NCBI RefSeq assembly: GCF_049319665.1
Contig: NZ_JBMOUD010000011.1
Span: forward strand, 1-64,000
From: JBMOUD01 sp049319665
GTDB lineage: Bacteria > Pseudomonadota > Gammaproteobacteria > Enterobacterales > Enterobacteriaceae
Direction: 5' to 3'
Length of the DNA: 64,000 nucleotides
Part shown: positions 56,483-63,660 of the stretch, piece by piece
Position numbering within the stretch: position 1 is the stretch's first letter
Layout: each line of letters starts with the position of its first letter
Notes under the pieces: model-generated
Databases searched by the model: none
What the model was told of the DNA's origin: nothing
The model's input: the letters and a program-made list of their open reading frames with translations, nothing else
Program-made: the position numbers and the translations under genes

Positions 56483-56715
56483 ACGTGGAAGCTAACTCAT
56501 AAGTACTGCATTTTATCGTTATCCCTCCATGATATCTGAAGCCAATAAAGCCAGCATTTTAAATTTTATACAATTTATTACCGCGCTAAGTAATTGCGTG
56601 ATGCCGGAGAATTTTGTAATTAAATTAATAATTAACTATTTGATTTTATTTATTTTTACTATTTTATAGTGTGCAGCTTTGATTTCTACGGACAGATTTT
56701 ATGTGCTGTGTTTTG
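56483..56715. other. A+T-rich intergenic region
   Basis: Upstream of the FUSC gene and after the HxlR gene. Strongly A+T-rich, with no recognisable site or small gene. Confidence 0.4.
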
Positions 56716-57069
56716 CTACCTGGATTCATCATCACGATGAACGTTGCCCCATTCGCACATCATATCTAAAACCGGGATCAGCGACTGCCCTCTCTTCGAG
56801 AGACTATATTCCACCTTTGGTGGGATTTGTGGGTACTCGTTTCTGATAATTAAACCGTCGCTTTCCAGCTCTTTGAGCGTCAGGCTCAGCGTTCTAAATG
56901 AAATAGTCTCGATATGGCGTTTGAGCTCATTGAACCTCAGGATGGGTCTGGCTCCTGACAATGAATAGAGAATAATCATTTTATATTTTCCGCTGACCAG
57001 CGAAAGCGTATAGGCAAACCCCGTTTCTGCCATAAGCTCGCAGGGGACTTCAACCGTTTCTAAGCTCAT
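56716..57069 (-). CDS. HxlR family transcriptional regulator
   Basis: A small winged-helix regulator of 117 aa. The LVSGKYKMIILYSLSGARP segment and SFRTLSLTLKELESDGLI recognition helix are the HxlR pattern; the common DNA-binding helix Trp after GKW is Tyr here. The single Cys (VEVPCELM, residue 10) stands where redox- or electrophile-sensing members such as YodB/HypR carry theirs. The ATG at 57069 has AAGGAT before it; the frame is open up to 57099. It is divergent from a flavoprotein gene. Confidence 0.87.
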   Translation of the reverse strand: MSLETVEVPCELMAETGFAYTLSLVSGKYKMIILYSLSGARPILRFNELKRHIETISFRTLSLTLKELESDGLIIRNEYPQIPPKVEYSLSKRGQSLIPVLDMMCEWGNVHRDDESR

Positions 57070-57191
57070 TACACTATCCTTTATTATAGTATGTATCAAA
57101 AATGACAGTATTGTACTTTAAAATAAAGCTGCCTATGATGCAAACATCAAAGAGACGCTGAATGGTTCAGTCTAATAAATGGAGATATTAT

Positions 57192-57722
57192 TTGAAGACG
57201 CTCATTATTGTGATTCATCCAAACTTGAATGACTCAGTCGTGAATAAACGTTGGGTTAATGAAGTGGAAAAACACCCGGATTTGTACACTGTTCATTATC
57301 TTCACCAGACTTATATCGATGGTGTTATTGATGTAGAGAAAGAACAGAAGCTAATTGAGCAACATGACAGTATTATTTTGCAATTCCCTCTATATTGGTT
57401 CAACTGTCCTCCATTGCTCAAGAAATGGCTGGATGATGTGTTTACCTATGGCTGGGCATACGGCTCTAACAGTGGATATAAGCTTAAAGATCGTAAAATT
57501 GGATTAGCCGTAAGCGCGGGTATTAAGGAAGAAGACTTCACCCGCGATGGACGTTACCATCACACGCTACAAGAAATACTTCTGCCTTTCGAGGTAACGA
57601 TGAAGTATGTAGGTGCAAATTATTTGCCATTCTATTCTTTATACGGCGCTGAGTTTGAAGTGTCTGAAGAAGAATTAGAGCGTAGCGCTAAAGGATATAT
57701 TGATTATCTGCAATCCTTTTAG
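57192..57722 (+). CDS. NAD(P)H-dependent flavoprotein oxidoreductase (KefF/YwrO-like)
   Basis: Flavodoxin-fold quinone-reductase-like enzyme of 176 aa: TLIIVIHPNLNDSVVNKRW, then FPLYWFNCPPLLKKWLDDVFTYGWAYG (core FPLYWFNCPPLLKKWLDD). I choose a TTG start at 57192 because GGAG lies 7 bases before it and the protein then begins at the usual beta-strand; the upstream ATG at 57162 would add ten residues without a ribosome site. It is divergent from the HxlR gene, typical of quinone/diamide-type sensing pairs. Confidence 0.86.
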   Translation: MKTLIIVIHPNLNDSVVNKRWVNEVEKHPDLYTVHYLHQTYIDGVIDVEKEQKLIEQHDSIILQFPLYWFNCPPLLKKWLDDVFTYGWAYGSNSGYKLKDRKIGLAVSAGIKEEDFTRDGRYHHTLQEILLPFEVTMKYVGANYLPFYSLYGAEFEVSEEELERSAKGYIDYLQSF

Positions 57723-57829
57723 TCAGTAATTTTTTATAAAATACATCAATTATTTCTGTGAGTGTGCAATCGAACTAACGATCGCTCATATGCTTTGCCA
57801 TTCTATTTTTAGACAATGTTGATAATGTG

Positions 57830-57856
57830 AAAGCCACGGAGTATTGTGGCTTTTTT
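57830..57856 (+). terminator. Terminator after the HxlR-linked reductase
   Basis: Eight-bp stem AAAGCCAC/GTGGCTTT, 8-base loop and a run of T to 57856. Confidence 0.85.
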
Positions 57857-57937
57857 ATTATGGGGTAATAAATTAAATATCTTTAATCATTAATATTTAA
57901 GCTAGATAATGTCTACACACCAGGCTATATAGCAGAA

Positions 57938-58396
57938 CTAATTATATTTAACAATCTTGCCATTTTCCTTCATACGGTATGTCTGATCGCCAGTAGAAAA
58001 TGAAATCCCCATATTTCTGCTTTTATCTATAGAGAAAACTTTATTTTTATCAATGCAGTTTATCGGAGTGTTCATATCTTCGAAGCATCGCCTATCATAC
58101 TTGCCTTCTTTTTTGTAACCATCGCCAAATAGCCAGAATGTGACAGAAAAAAAACCATTGTCTCCAGGATTAGGGATATGATACTTTTCTTTCAAGATAT
58201 CTTGATTTTTTAGCCACCAGTTAATTTTTCCTCGATTAGTGAATGGGAAGTTTTTTACTAAAACATCACTAAATTCACCATCTTGATGAACGGCAACAAT
58301 TTCTACTGGGCGTAGTGATAACCATGATAGATAAATGAATAGAAGAAAGCTAACCAGATAAAGTGCTGAGGGGATTTTTTTACTTTTAATTTTCAT
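57938..58396 (-). CDS. DUF943-type membrane-anchored protein (second copy), putative immunity protein
   Basis: A 152-aa protein with one hydrophobic helix at residues 11-28 followed by a probable periplasmic domain. Conserved blocks shared with its neighbour are PVEI, VLVKNFP, GKI-WWLKNQD and YD-CFEDMNT-NCI, including a Cys pair that may form a disulfide. I assign it to DUF943 from memory. No function is proved for the family. It follows the paralogue by 78 bases, and the DNA is visibly A+T-rich, unlike the core. By context it may be an immunity protein. Confidence 0.72.
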   Translation of the reverse strand: MKIKSKKIPSALYLVSFLLFIYLSWLSLRPVEIVAVHQDGEFSDVLVKNFPFTNRGKINWWLKNQDILKEKYHIPNPGDNGFFSVTFWLFGDGYKKEGKYDRRCFEDMNTPINCIDKNKVFSIDKSRNMGISFSTGDQTYRMKENGKIVKYN

Positions 58397-58474
58397 TACG
58401 TCTCTCAGTAATTTCTACTATATGTTTCCATATGGTTGTATTGTTGTAAAAAGGAAATTCAGAATGAGTTAACT

Positions 58475-58948
58475 TTATTCCTCGCGTTTTACTTTAACTA
58501 TGTCGCCGTTATCCTTCAATTTATACCGACCTTCATAGGTGATAAATAATATGCTTTTCTCGTCGAATTTATTCCGTGTGACTTTAAATAAAGTTTTTTT
58601 CTCAATGCAGTTTTTCTTAGTGTTCATATCTTCAAAACAGAACATGTCATACTTGTTATCTTCTTTATATCCGTTGCTGAAATCCCAAAAAATAATAGTA
58701 AAACTCCCATAGGAAGCAGGTTTGGGGATGCTGTAGCGCCTTTTTAGGCTATCTTGATTTTTTAGCCACCATTTTATCTTTCCCTTATCAGTGAGCGGAA
58801 AATTTTTCACTAAAACAGAACTGTAGTTACCATCATTATGAACATCGATGATTTCAACAGGTAACTGAAAAAACAAAATTAAAAAACTAATAGAAGAACA
58901 GAATAATACCAATATTATTATGATGGATTTTTTATTTTTATCTTTCAC
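58475..58948 (-). CDS. DUF943-type membrane-anchored protein (first copy), putative immunity protein
   Basis: A 157-aa paralogue of the next gene with an N-terminal hydrophobic helix (about residues 9-27). The first 105 residues align well between the two; the C-terminal third differs much more. It starts with GTG, preceded by a strong GGAGGAG site, and overlaps the 3' end of the DUF3289-type gene by 11 bases, so translation is coupled to it. This tight link is what toxin-immunity pairs show. A+T-rich. Confidence 0.74.
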   Translation of the reverse strand: MKDKNKKSIIIILVLFCSSISFLILFFQLPVEIIDVHNDGNYSSVLVKNFPLTDKGKIKWWLKNQDSLKRRYSIPKPASYGSFTIIFWDFSNGYKEDNKYDMFCFEDMNTKKNCIEKKTLFKVTRNKFDEKSILFITYEGRYKLKDNGDIVKVKREE

Positions 58949-59783
58949 TCACTCCTCCTATAATTTCTATTGTGGTTTCTATATTGGTCATAAAGGGATT
59001 GAAACCAAACTGATCGTATCGTTGGAGTAAAAACCATATACGGAAAAAACGGAACGAGTTAAATTTAAACTTTGAGATATCACCATCGTCCAGACCAAAG
59101 TGATCTTGTACTTTGTAATGTACTACTGCACGATAGCGGTTCCCATCAATCTGTAGTGATTTTATCGTGATATGTGTCGCCCAGGTATCGTGAACAGTGA
59201 TGCCCATCCCGTTAAAATTATCCTGAAACCTGTCGAACTTTGGTAGTTTTCCGCCCAATACAGCTTTAGTTAACCTGACAGACTCTTTGGCTGGATAAAT
59301 ACTATTTTCCCAGTCTATATATTTATCTAAGGCTCCTTTTAAAAGCATTCGTGTACTATTTTCTACCGAACAGTCATTCAGAATTTGCTCTCTCAGTGCA
59401 GCATTCAGCTGAAGACTGAAAAAATCTGAGCCTTTACTATTCTGCATATGGGTGATCATCTCGCCAATAAGGTGTTTATATGGGCTATAAACCGCGAATG
59501 TTTGTGAAAGATGCCGAAATTCATCAAACAAGATATTGGCGCATTGTTGGCGGGTAATTTTTTGTCCTTCTTCGCGAGAGTCGTAGAAGGCAGATTGTGG
59601 TTGGTTAAACGGCGTGATTTTAGTCAGCGTATAAGGATTCGCTCTGTTGGAGACATCAAAGAGATTAAATTGCGTTTTTAATTGAGTTTCAGACAAATCA
59701 CCGCAGTGCATATCATCCGCGCCATGATCATCCATCCATCTTTTTGTTTTGAATATCGTGCAAGGGAACTGTAGTGCTGACAT
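58938..59783 (-). CDS. DUF3289-type protein, putative interbacterial toxin
   Basis: A 281-aa protein (from the ATG at 59783) whose N-terminus TKRWMDDHGADDMHCGDLSE recalls DUF3289 (YPO3983-like) proteins. The C-terminal region carries VQDHFGLDDGDI followed by FRFFRIWFLLQRYDQFGFNPF, an acidic cluster plus aromatic/Arg segment that could be catalytic. No signal peptide or membrane helix is seen. A TTG start at 59840 (300 aa) is possible. It is overlapped by a DUF943-type gene. Toxin function is inferred from arrangement, not shown. Confidence 0.7.
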   Translation of the reverse strand: MSALQFPCTIFKTKRWMDDHGADDMHCGDLSETQLKTQFNLFDVSNRANPYTLTKITPFNQPQSAFYDSREEGQKITRQQCANILFDEFRHLSQTFAVYSPYKHLIGEMITHMQNSKGSDFFSLQLNAALREQILNDCSVENSTRMLLKGALDKYIDWENSIYPAKESVRLTKAVLGGKLPKFDRFQDNFNGMGITVHDTWATHITIKSLQIDGNRYRAVVHYKVQDHFGLDDGDISKFKFNSFRFFRIWFLLQRYDQFGFNPFMTNIETTIEIIGGVSER

Positions 59784-59903
59784 CGTGATACATTCCTTGT
59801 GCCGTTGTCCGTTAGAGGTTTTATTATGGCAGCACTCCAATGCGCCACCTTTAGCGAGGATATCATCGGCCTCCCGGTAAACCCTGTCAAATAGATGGCG
59901 TTA

Positions 59904-60197
59904 GCAGTGAGTTGTGAATGACGAGTTTATTGCCAGGTTCTTGTAATAAGTTTTTTCTCTCTATTTATAGAATAAGGTTAATTATTTCAATAAATAATAG
60001 GTAGAACATGATAAACACTAAATGGCATTAGTTGGTATTATTGGGCGTTTATCTGAAAAAATAGCTCACGCAATTGTTAATAAAAATATAGCCATGTGTT
60101 CGTTCTAGAACGTAACACAAGGGTTACATTTTATATCAAGACCGGAATTAATAAATCTAGTGATGGGTAATGATATTTTGAGCATTGGGTATGAAGA
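59904..60197. other. A+T-rich gene-free region with an orphan palindrome
   Basis: Between the DUF3289-type gene and yicC. At 60096-60118 a dyad GTGTT-CGTTCTAGAACG-T-AACAC occurs, its 12-bp centre being a perfect palindrome containing the rare tetranucleotide CTAG. No open frame longer than about 28 codons with a plausible start was found. The upstream frame of the DUF3289-type gene stays open to 59903. Confidence 0.45.
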
Positions 60198-60220
60198 AGA
60201 AGCCCGCAGCGCGGGCTTCT
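60198..60220 (-). terminator. Terminator-like hairpin after yicC
   Basis: Perfect 10-bp stem AGAAGCCCGC/GCGGGCTTCT with a 3-base loop, 21 bases beyond the yicC stop. The minus-strand tail is only TTCAT, so termination strength is uncertain. Confidence 0.6.
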
Positions 60221-60240
60221 GTGTTTATGAGCGTAATTAA

Positions 60241-61104
60241 TTACTCGATATTCTGAATCTGCTCGCGCATCTGCTCGATCAACACCTTCAACTCAATGGC
60301 AGACGTAGTGACGTCGGCATTGATGGATTTGGAGGCGAGGGTGTTTGATTCGCGGTTGAACTCTTGCATCATAAAGTCCAGACGGCGGCCAACGGCTTCG
60401 TCCTTTTTCATGATTTTATGCGTTTCTTTAACGTGCGCTTCCAGACGGTCCAGCTCTTCGGCGACGTCAACGCGCTGGGCCATTAATACTAGCTCTTGCT
60501 CCAGACGGTTGTTTTCGAGCTGAACTTGTGCGTCTTCTAACTTGCTGACCAGACGTTCGCGCTGCCACAGCAGGATGTTAGGCATTTGCGCCCGCACTTT
60601 GATGACTTCGGCGCTGACGCCTTCTAAACGCTGTTCGATCAGCGTTTTTAACGCGGCACCTTCGCTTTCGCGAGCGCTGATGAAATCATCTAAGGCGGTT
60701 TCTAATGCTTGCAGCAGTTCGGTGCTAATCGCATCTAAATCTTGCTCTTCGGCAACCATCACGCCCGGCCAGCGTAGGACGTCCAGCGGATTGATCTCGC
60801 CTTCGTCGCTTTGCATCTTGACCCATTTAGCCGATTCAACCAGCTGCTTAGCCAGTTTTTCGTTAAGTTGCAGGGTGCCTTGTGCGCTTGGGTCGAGCTC
60901 GAAACGCAGGTTACATTCTACTTTGCCGCGGGTCAGACGGGCGCGAATGCGCTCGCGGATCACGGGCTCCAGGCTACGGAACTGCTCTGGCAGACGAATA
61001 TAGGTTTCGAGATAACGTTGGTTAACGGAGCGGAGTTCCCACGCTGCGCTACCCCAGTTACCTTTGATTTCGCGTCGTGCATAAGCGGTCATACTACGGA
61101 TCAT
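60241..61104 (-). CDS. yicC: YicC family endoribonuclease-like protein
   Basis: A 287-aa protein with the signature N-terminus MIRSMTAYARREIKG and C-terminus KLLIEQMREQIQN-type (here ELKVLIEQMREQIQNIE). YicC in E. coli has been reported to promote degradation of RyhB RNA and homologues show endoribonuclease activity. It contains a long predicted coiled-coil between about residues 160 and 240. It is divergent from rph, as in E. coli, and marks the right edge of the accessory block. Confidence 0.94.
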   Translation of the reverse strand: MIRSMTAYARREIKGNWGSAAWELRSVNQRYLETYIRLPEQFRSLEPVIRERIRARLTRGKVECNLRFELDPSAQGTLQLNEKLAKQLVESAKWVKMQSDEGEINPLDVLRWPGVMVAEEQDLDAISTELLQALETALDDFISARESEGAALKTLIEQRLEGVSAEVIKVRAQMPNILLWQRERLVSKLEDAQVQLENNRLEQELVLMAQRVDVAEELDRLEAHVKETHKIMKKDEAVGRRLDFMMQEFNRESNTLASKSINADVTTSAIELKVLIEQMREQIQNIE

Positions 61105-61231
61105 GTCTGCGTACCTGTTAATGTAAAGATGGAGAGATTATAGCCGTGGGCAACCTGTCATGATAGGCATTACCTCACGAAGTCTGTAGAATGCGCAGCC
61201 AATCATGAATTGCGAGCCGGAGAACCATCCT

Positions 61232-61948
61232 ATGCGCCCAGCAGGTAGAAATGCACAACAAGTTCGTCCACTGACTTTCACCAGAAATTACACGAAACAC
61301 GCTGAAGGTTCCGTCCTGGTTGAATTTGGTGATACCAAAGTGCTTTGCACCGCCACCGTTGAAGAAGGGGTTCCGCGTTTTCTGAAAGGTCAGGGCCAAG
61401 GCTGGATCACTGCCGAATATGGCATGTTGCCACGCGCTACTCACAGTCGTAACGCGCGTGAAGCCGCTAAAGGCAAACAGGGCGGTCGTACTCTGGAGAT
61501 CCAACGCCTGATCGCACGTTCTTTGCGTGCTGCGGTTGACTTGAAAAAGCTCGGTGAGTTTACCATTACCCTCGACTGCGACGTGTTGCAGGCCGATGGT
61601 GGCACCCGTACCGCGTCTATCTCCGGTGCTTGTGTGGCACTGGCCGATGCGCTCAATGCCTTGGTTGCCGCAGGCAAACTGAAAGCCAACCCGATGAAAG
61701 GCTTGGTTGCCGCAGTCTCTGTGGGTATCGTCAATGGCGAAGCGCTGTGCGATTTGGAGTATGTAGAAGACTCCGCCGCTGAAACCGATATGAATGTGGT
61801 GATGATGGAAGATGGCCGCATGATTGAGGTGCAAGGCACCGCTGAAGGCGAGCCGTTCAGCCACGACGAATTACTCAGTCTACTCGCCCTCGCTCGAGGG
61901 GGAATCGACACTATCTTCCAGGCGCAGAAAGCGGTCCTGGCGGAATAA
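61232..61948 (+). CDS. rph: RNase PH, full length
   Basis: Phosphorolytic 3'-5' exoribonuclease that trims tRNA precursors. RNYTKHAEGSVLVEFGDTKVL (core EGSVLVEFGDTKVL), GWITAEYGMLPRATHSRNAREA and LDCDVLQADGGTRTASI are intact. Length 238 aa means no rph-1-like frameshift of E. coli K-12. I choose the ATG at 61232 (MRPAGRN, with GGAG before it), not the upstream 61205. It is co-transcribed with pyrE through an attenuator. Confidence 0.96.
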   Translation: MRPAGRNAQQVRPLTFTRNYTKHAEGSVLVEFGDTKVLCTATVEEGVPRFLKGQGQGWITAEYGMLPRATHSRNAREAAKGKQGGRTLEIQRLIARSLRAAVDLKKLGEFTITLDCDVLQADGGTRTASISGACVALADALNALVAAGKLKANPMKGLVAAVSVGIVNGEALCDLEYVEDSAAETDMNVVMMEDGRMIEVQGTAEGEPFSHDELLSLLALARGGIDTIFQAQKAVLAE

Positions 61949-61954
61949 CTTTTT

Positions 61955-61981
61955 AAGGCGACTCAATGAGTCGCCTTTTTT
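61955..61981 (+). terminator. pyrE attenuator
   Basis: Nine-bp stem AAGGCGACT/AGTCGCCTT, 5-base loop and T-run to 61981, placed 6 bases after the rph stop. In E. coli, ribosomes at the end of rph suppress this terminator when UTP is low, raising pyrE; the geometry here is the same. Confidence 0.88.
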
Positions 61982-62048
61982 ATGTCCTGAAGTCTGCAAT
62001 ATCAGGCAGACAGATTTAATGAACAAAGCACAACGAGGAGATGTCCCA

Positions 62049-62690
62049 ATGAAAGCCTACCAGCGCCAGTTTATCGAGTTCGCCCTGAACAAGCAGGTAT
62101 TGAAGTTCGGCGAGTTTACGTTGAAATCTGGCCGTATCAGCCCTTATTTCTTTAATGCTGGCCTGTTTAATACCGGGCGTGATTTGGCATTATTGGGCCG
62201 TTTCTATGCAGAAGCGTTGGTAGATTCTAAAATTGATTTTGATCTGCTGTTTGGCCCGGCTTATAAAGGGATTCCTATTGCGACCACTACGGCGGTGGCC
62301 TTGGCGGAACATCACGATCGCGATGTGCCTTATTGCTTTAATCGCAAAGAAGCGAAAGATCACGGCGAAGGCGGTACGCTGGTCGGTAGCCCGCTGCAAG
62401 GCAAAGTGATGTTGGTTGATGATGTCATCACCGCCGGGACGGCAATCCGTGAGTCGATGGAAATTATTAATGCCAACAACGCCACGCTGGCTGGCGTATT
62501 AATCTCCCTTGACCGTCAAGAACGTGGGCGTGCGGATATTTCGGCAATTCAGGAAGTCGAGCGTGATTATCACTGCAATGTGATCGCTATTATTACGCTG
62601 GCGGATTTAATTGCTTATCTGGAAGAGAAAACCGAGATGGCCGATCATTTGGCAGCGGTTCGCGCTTACCAGAAAGAATACGGCGTCTAA
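62049..62690 (+). CDS. pyrE: Orotate phosphoribosyltransferase
   Basis: Makes OMP from orotate and PRPP in pyrimidine synthesis. The PRPP-binding motif VMLVDDVITAGTAIRE and the KDHGEGG loop are present. The open frame begins at 61824 inside rph, but the ATG at 62049 (MKAYQRQFIEF) gives 213 aa as in E. coli and has AGGAG before it. Confidence 0.97.
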   Translation: MKAYQRQFIEFALNKQVLKFGEFTLKSGRISPYFFNAGLFNTGRDLALLGRFYAEALVDSKIDFDLLFGPAYKGIPIATTTAVALAEHHDRDVPYCFNRKEAKDHGEGGTLVGSPLQGKVMLVDDVITAGTAIRESMEIINANNATLAGVLISLDRQERGRADISAIQEVERDYHCNVIAIITLADLIAYLEEKTEMADHLAAVRAYQKEYGV

Positions 62691-62801
62691 TATCCTATTG
62701 ACGGGTTTGCTGGATGCCCAGGGCAAATTTTTTGCGCCCTGAAAATAGAAAAGGGCCGTAAGGCCCTTTCAGACATGAAATTACCGACTGATTTGCGGTA
62801 G

Positions 62802-63398
62802 TTACTGCAATTGTGCGGCGATCAGTGGCCAACGTGCATCGAAATCTTGCGTTGGTCGGTATTTAAATTCTGAACGTACAAAACGCGACAACATTCCTTC
62901 ACAGTAGGCCAGCAGCTGGCTTGCCAACAGCGTTTCGTCCGCGCTGTAACCGCTGCCTTCACGCATCTTTTTCTCACGCAGCACCTGCTTGAGCTGAACT
63001 TCGATTCGTTCAAACAATTGGTTAATACGACCTTGCAAGCGGTCTTGTTCAAACATCAGTGCGTGCCCGGTCATGATGCGGGTTAATCCAGGATTGCGTT
63101 CTGCGAACCCTAAAATTAACAGCAGAATGAGACGAAGCCTATTTAGCGTTTCCTTTTCGTCCTGCAAAATCAGATTGATACGGGTGATGAGGCTATCTTC
63201 GATAAACTCGATCAGGCTGTCGAACATCCGCGTTTTACTGGGAAAGTGCCGGTAAAGTGCAGCTTCAGATACGCCAACATTGGCCGCGAGTTTAGCCGTC
63301 GTAATACGTTGGCTGCCATCGCTGGATTGGAGCATTTGCGCTAATGCCTGCAAAATCTCCTCGCGCCGGTTCCTTTTGGTATTTTCTTTTTCTGCCAT
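62802..63398 (-). CDS. slmA: Nucleoid occlusion factor SlmA
   Basis: TetR-fold DNA-binding protein that blocks FtsZ ring assembly over the nucleoid. The helix-turn-helix reads ITTAKLAANVGVSEAALYRHFPSK (core AANVGVSEAALYRHFPSK). Length 198 aa equals E. coli. It is downstream of dut on the same strand, as in E. coli, though 260 bases separate them. Confidence 0.96.
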   Translation of the reverse strand: MAEKENTKRNRREEILQALAQMLQSSDGSQRITTAKLAANVGVSEAALYRHFPSKTRMFDSLIEFIEDSLITRINLILQDEKETLNRLRLILLLILGFAERNPGLTRIMTGHALMFEQDRLQGRINQLFERIEVQLKQVLREKKMREGSGYSADETLLASQLLAYCEGMLSRFVRSEFKYRPTQDFDARWPLIAAQLQ

Positions 63399-63509
63399 GT
63401 CTGAATAGACCCTTGCTAAAAACGACTTAAATCATCAACACACCGGACAATAACCACCCGTAGATTGCGGCTTATATGAAACCCTGCTGTCGCGGTGCGA
63501 TATACTTAA

Positions 63510-63660
63510 GGATCTGTTCAATATCGCGTCATAATCCCCTGCAAAATTATGATTTATACCCATCGTGCTGCGAGTGACAGGAGGCGGTGTTCAATTGCTG
63601 CCTGTCTGCACCTTGGCGTCACCTGGGCATCTTTATTAATTCGCGATGTTGAACAGGTTC
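63510..63660. repeat. 150-bp element with inverted terminal repeats between slmA and dut
   Basis: The ends, GGATCTGTTCAATATCGCG (63510-63528) and, reverse-complemented, GAACCTGTTCAACATCGCG (63642-63660), match at 16 of 19 positions. The interior has no gene. It abuts the dut stop codon. It may be a small non-autonomous repeat of the ERIC/MITE kind. Confidence 0.4.
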
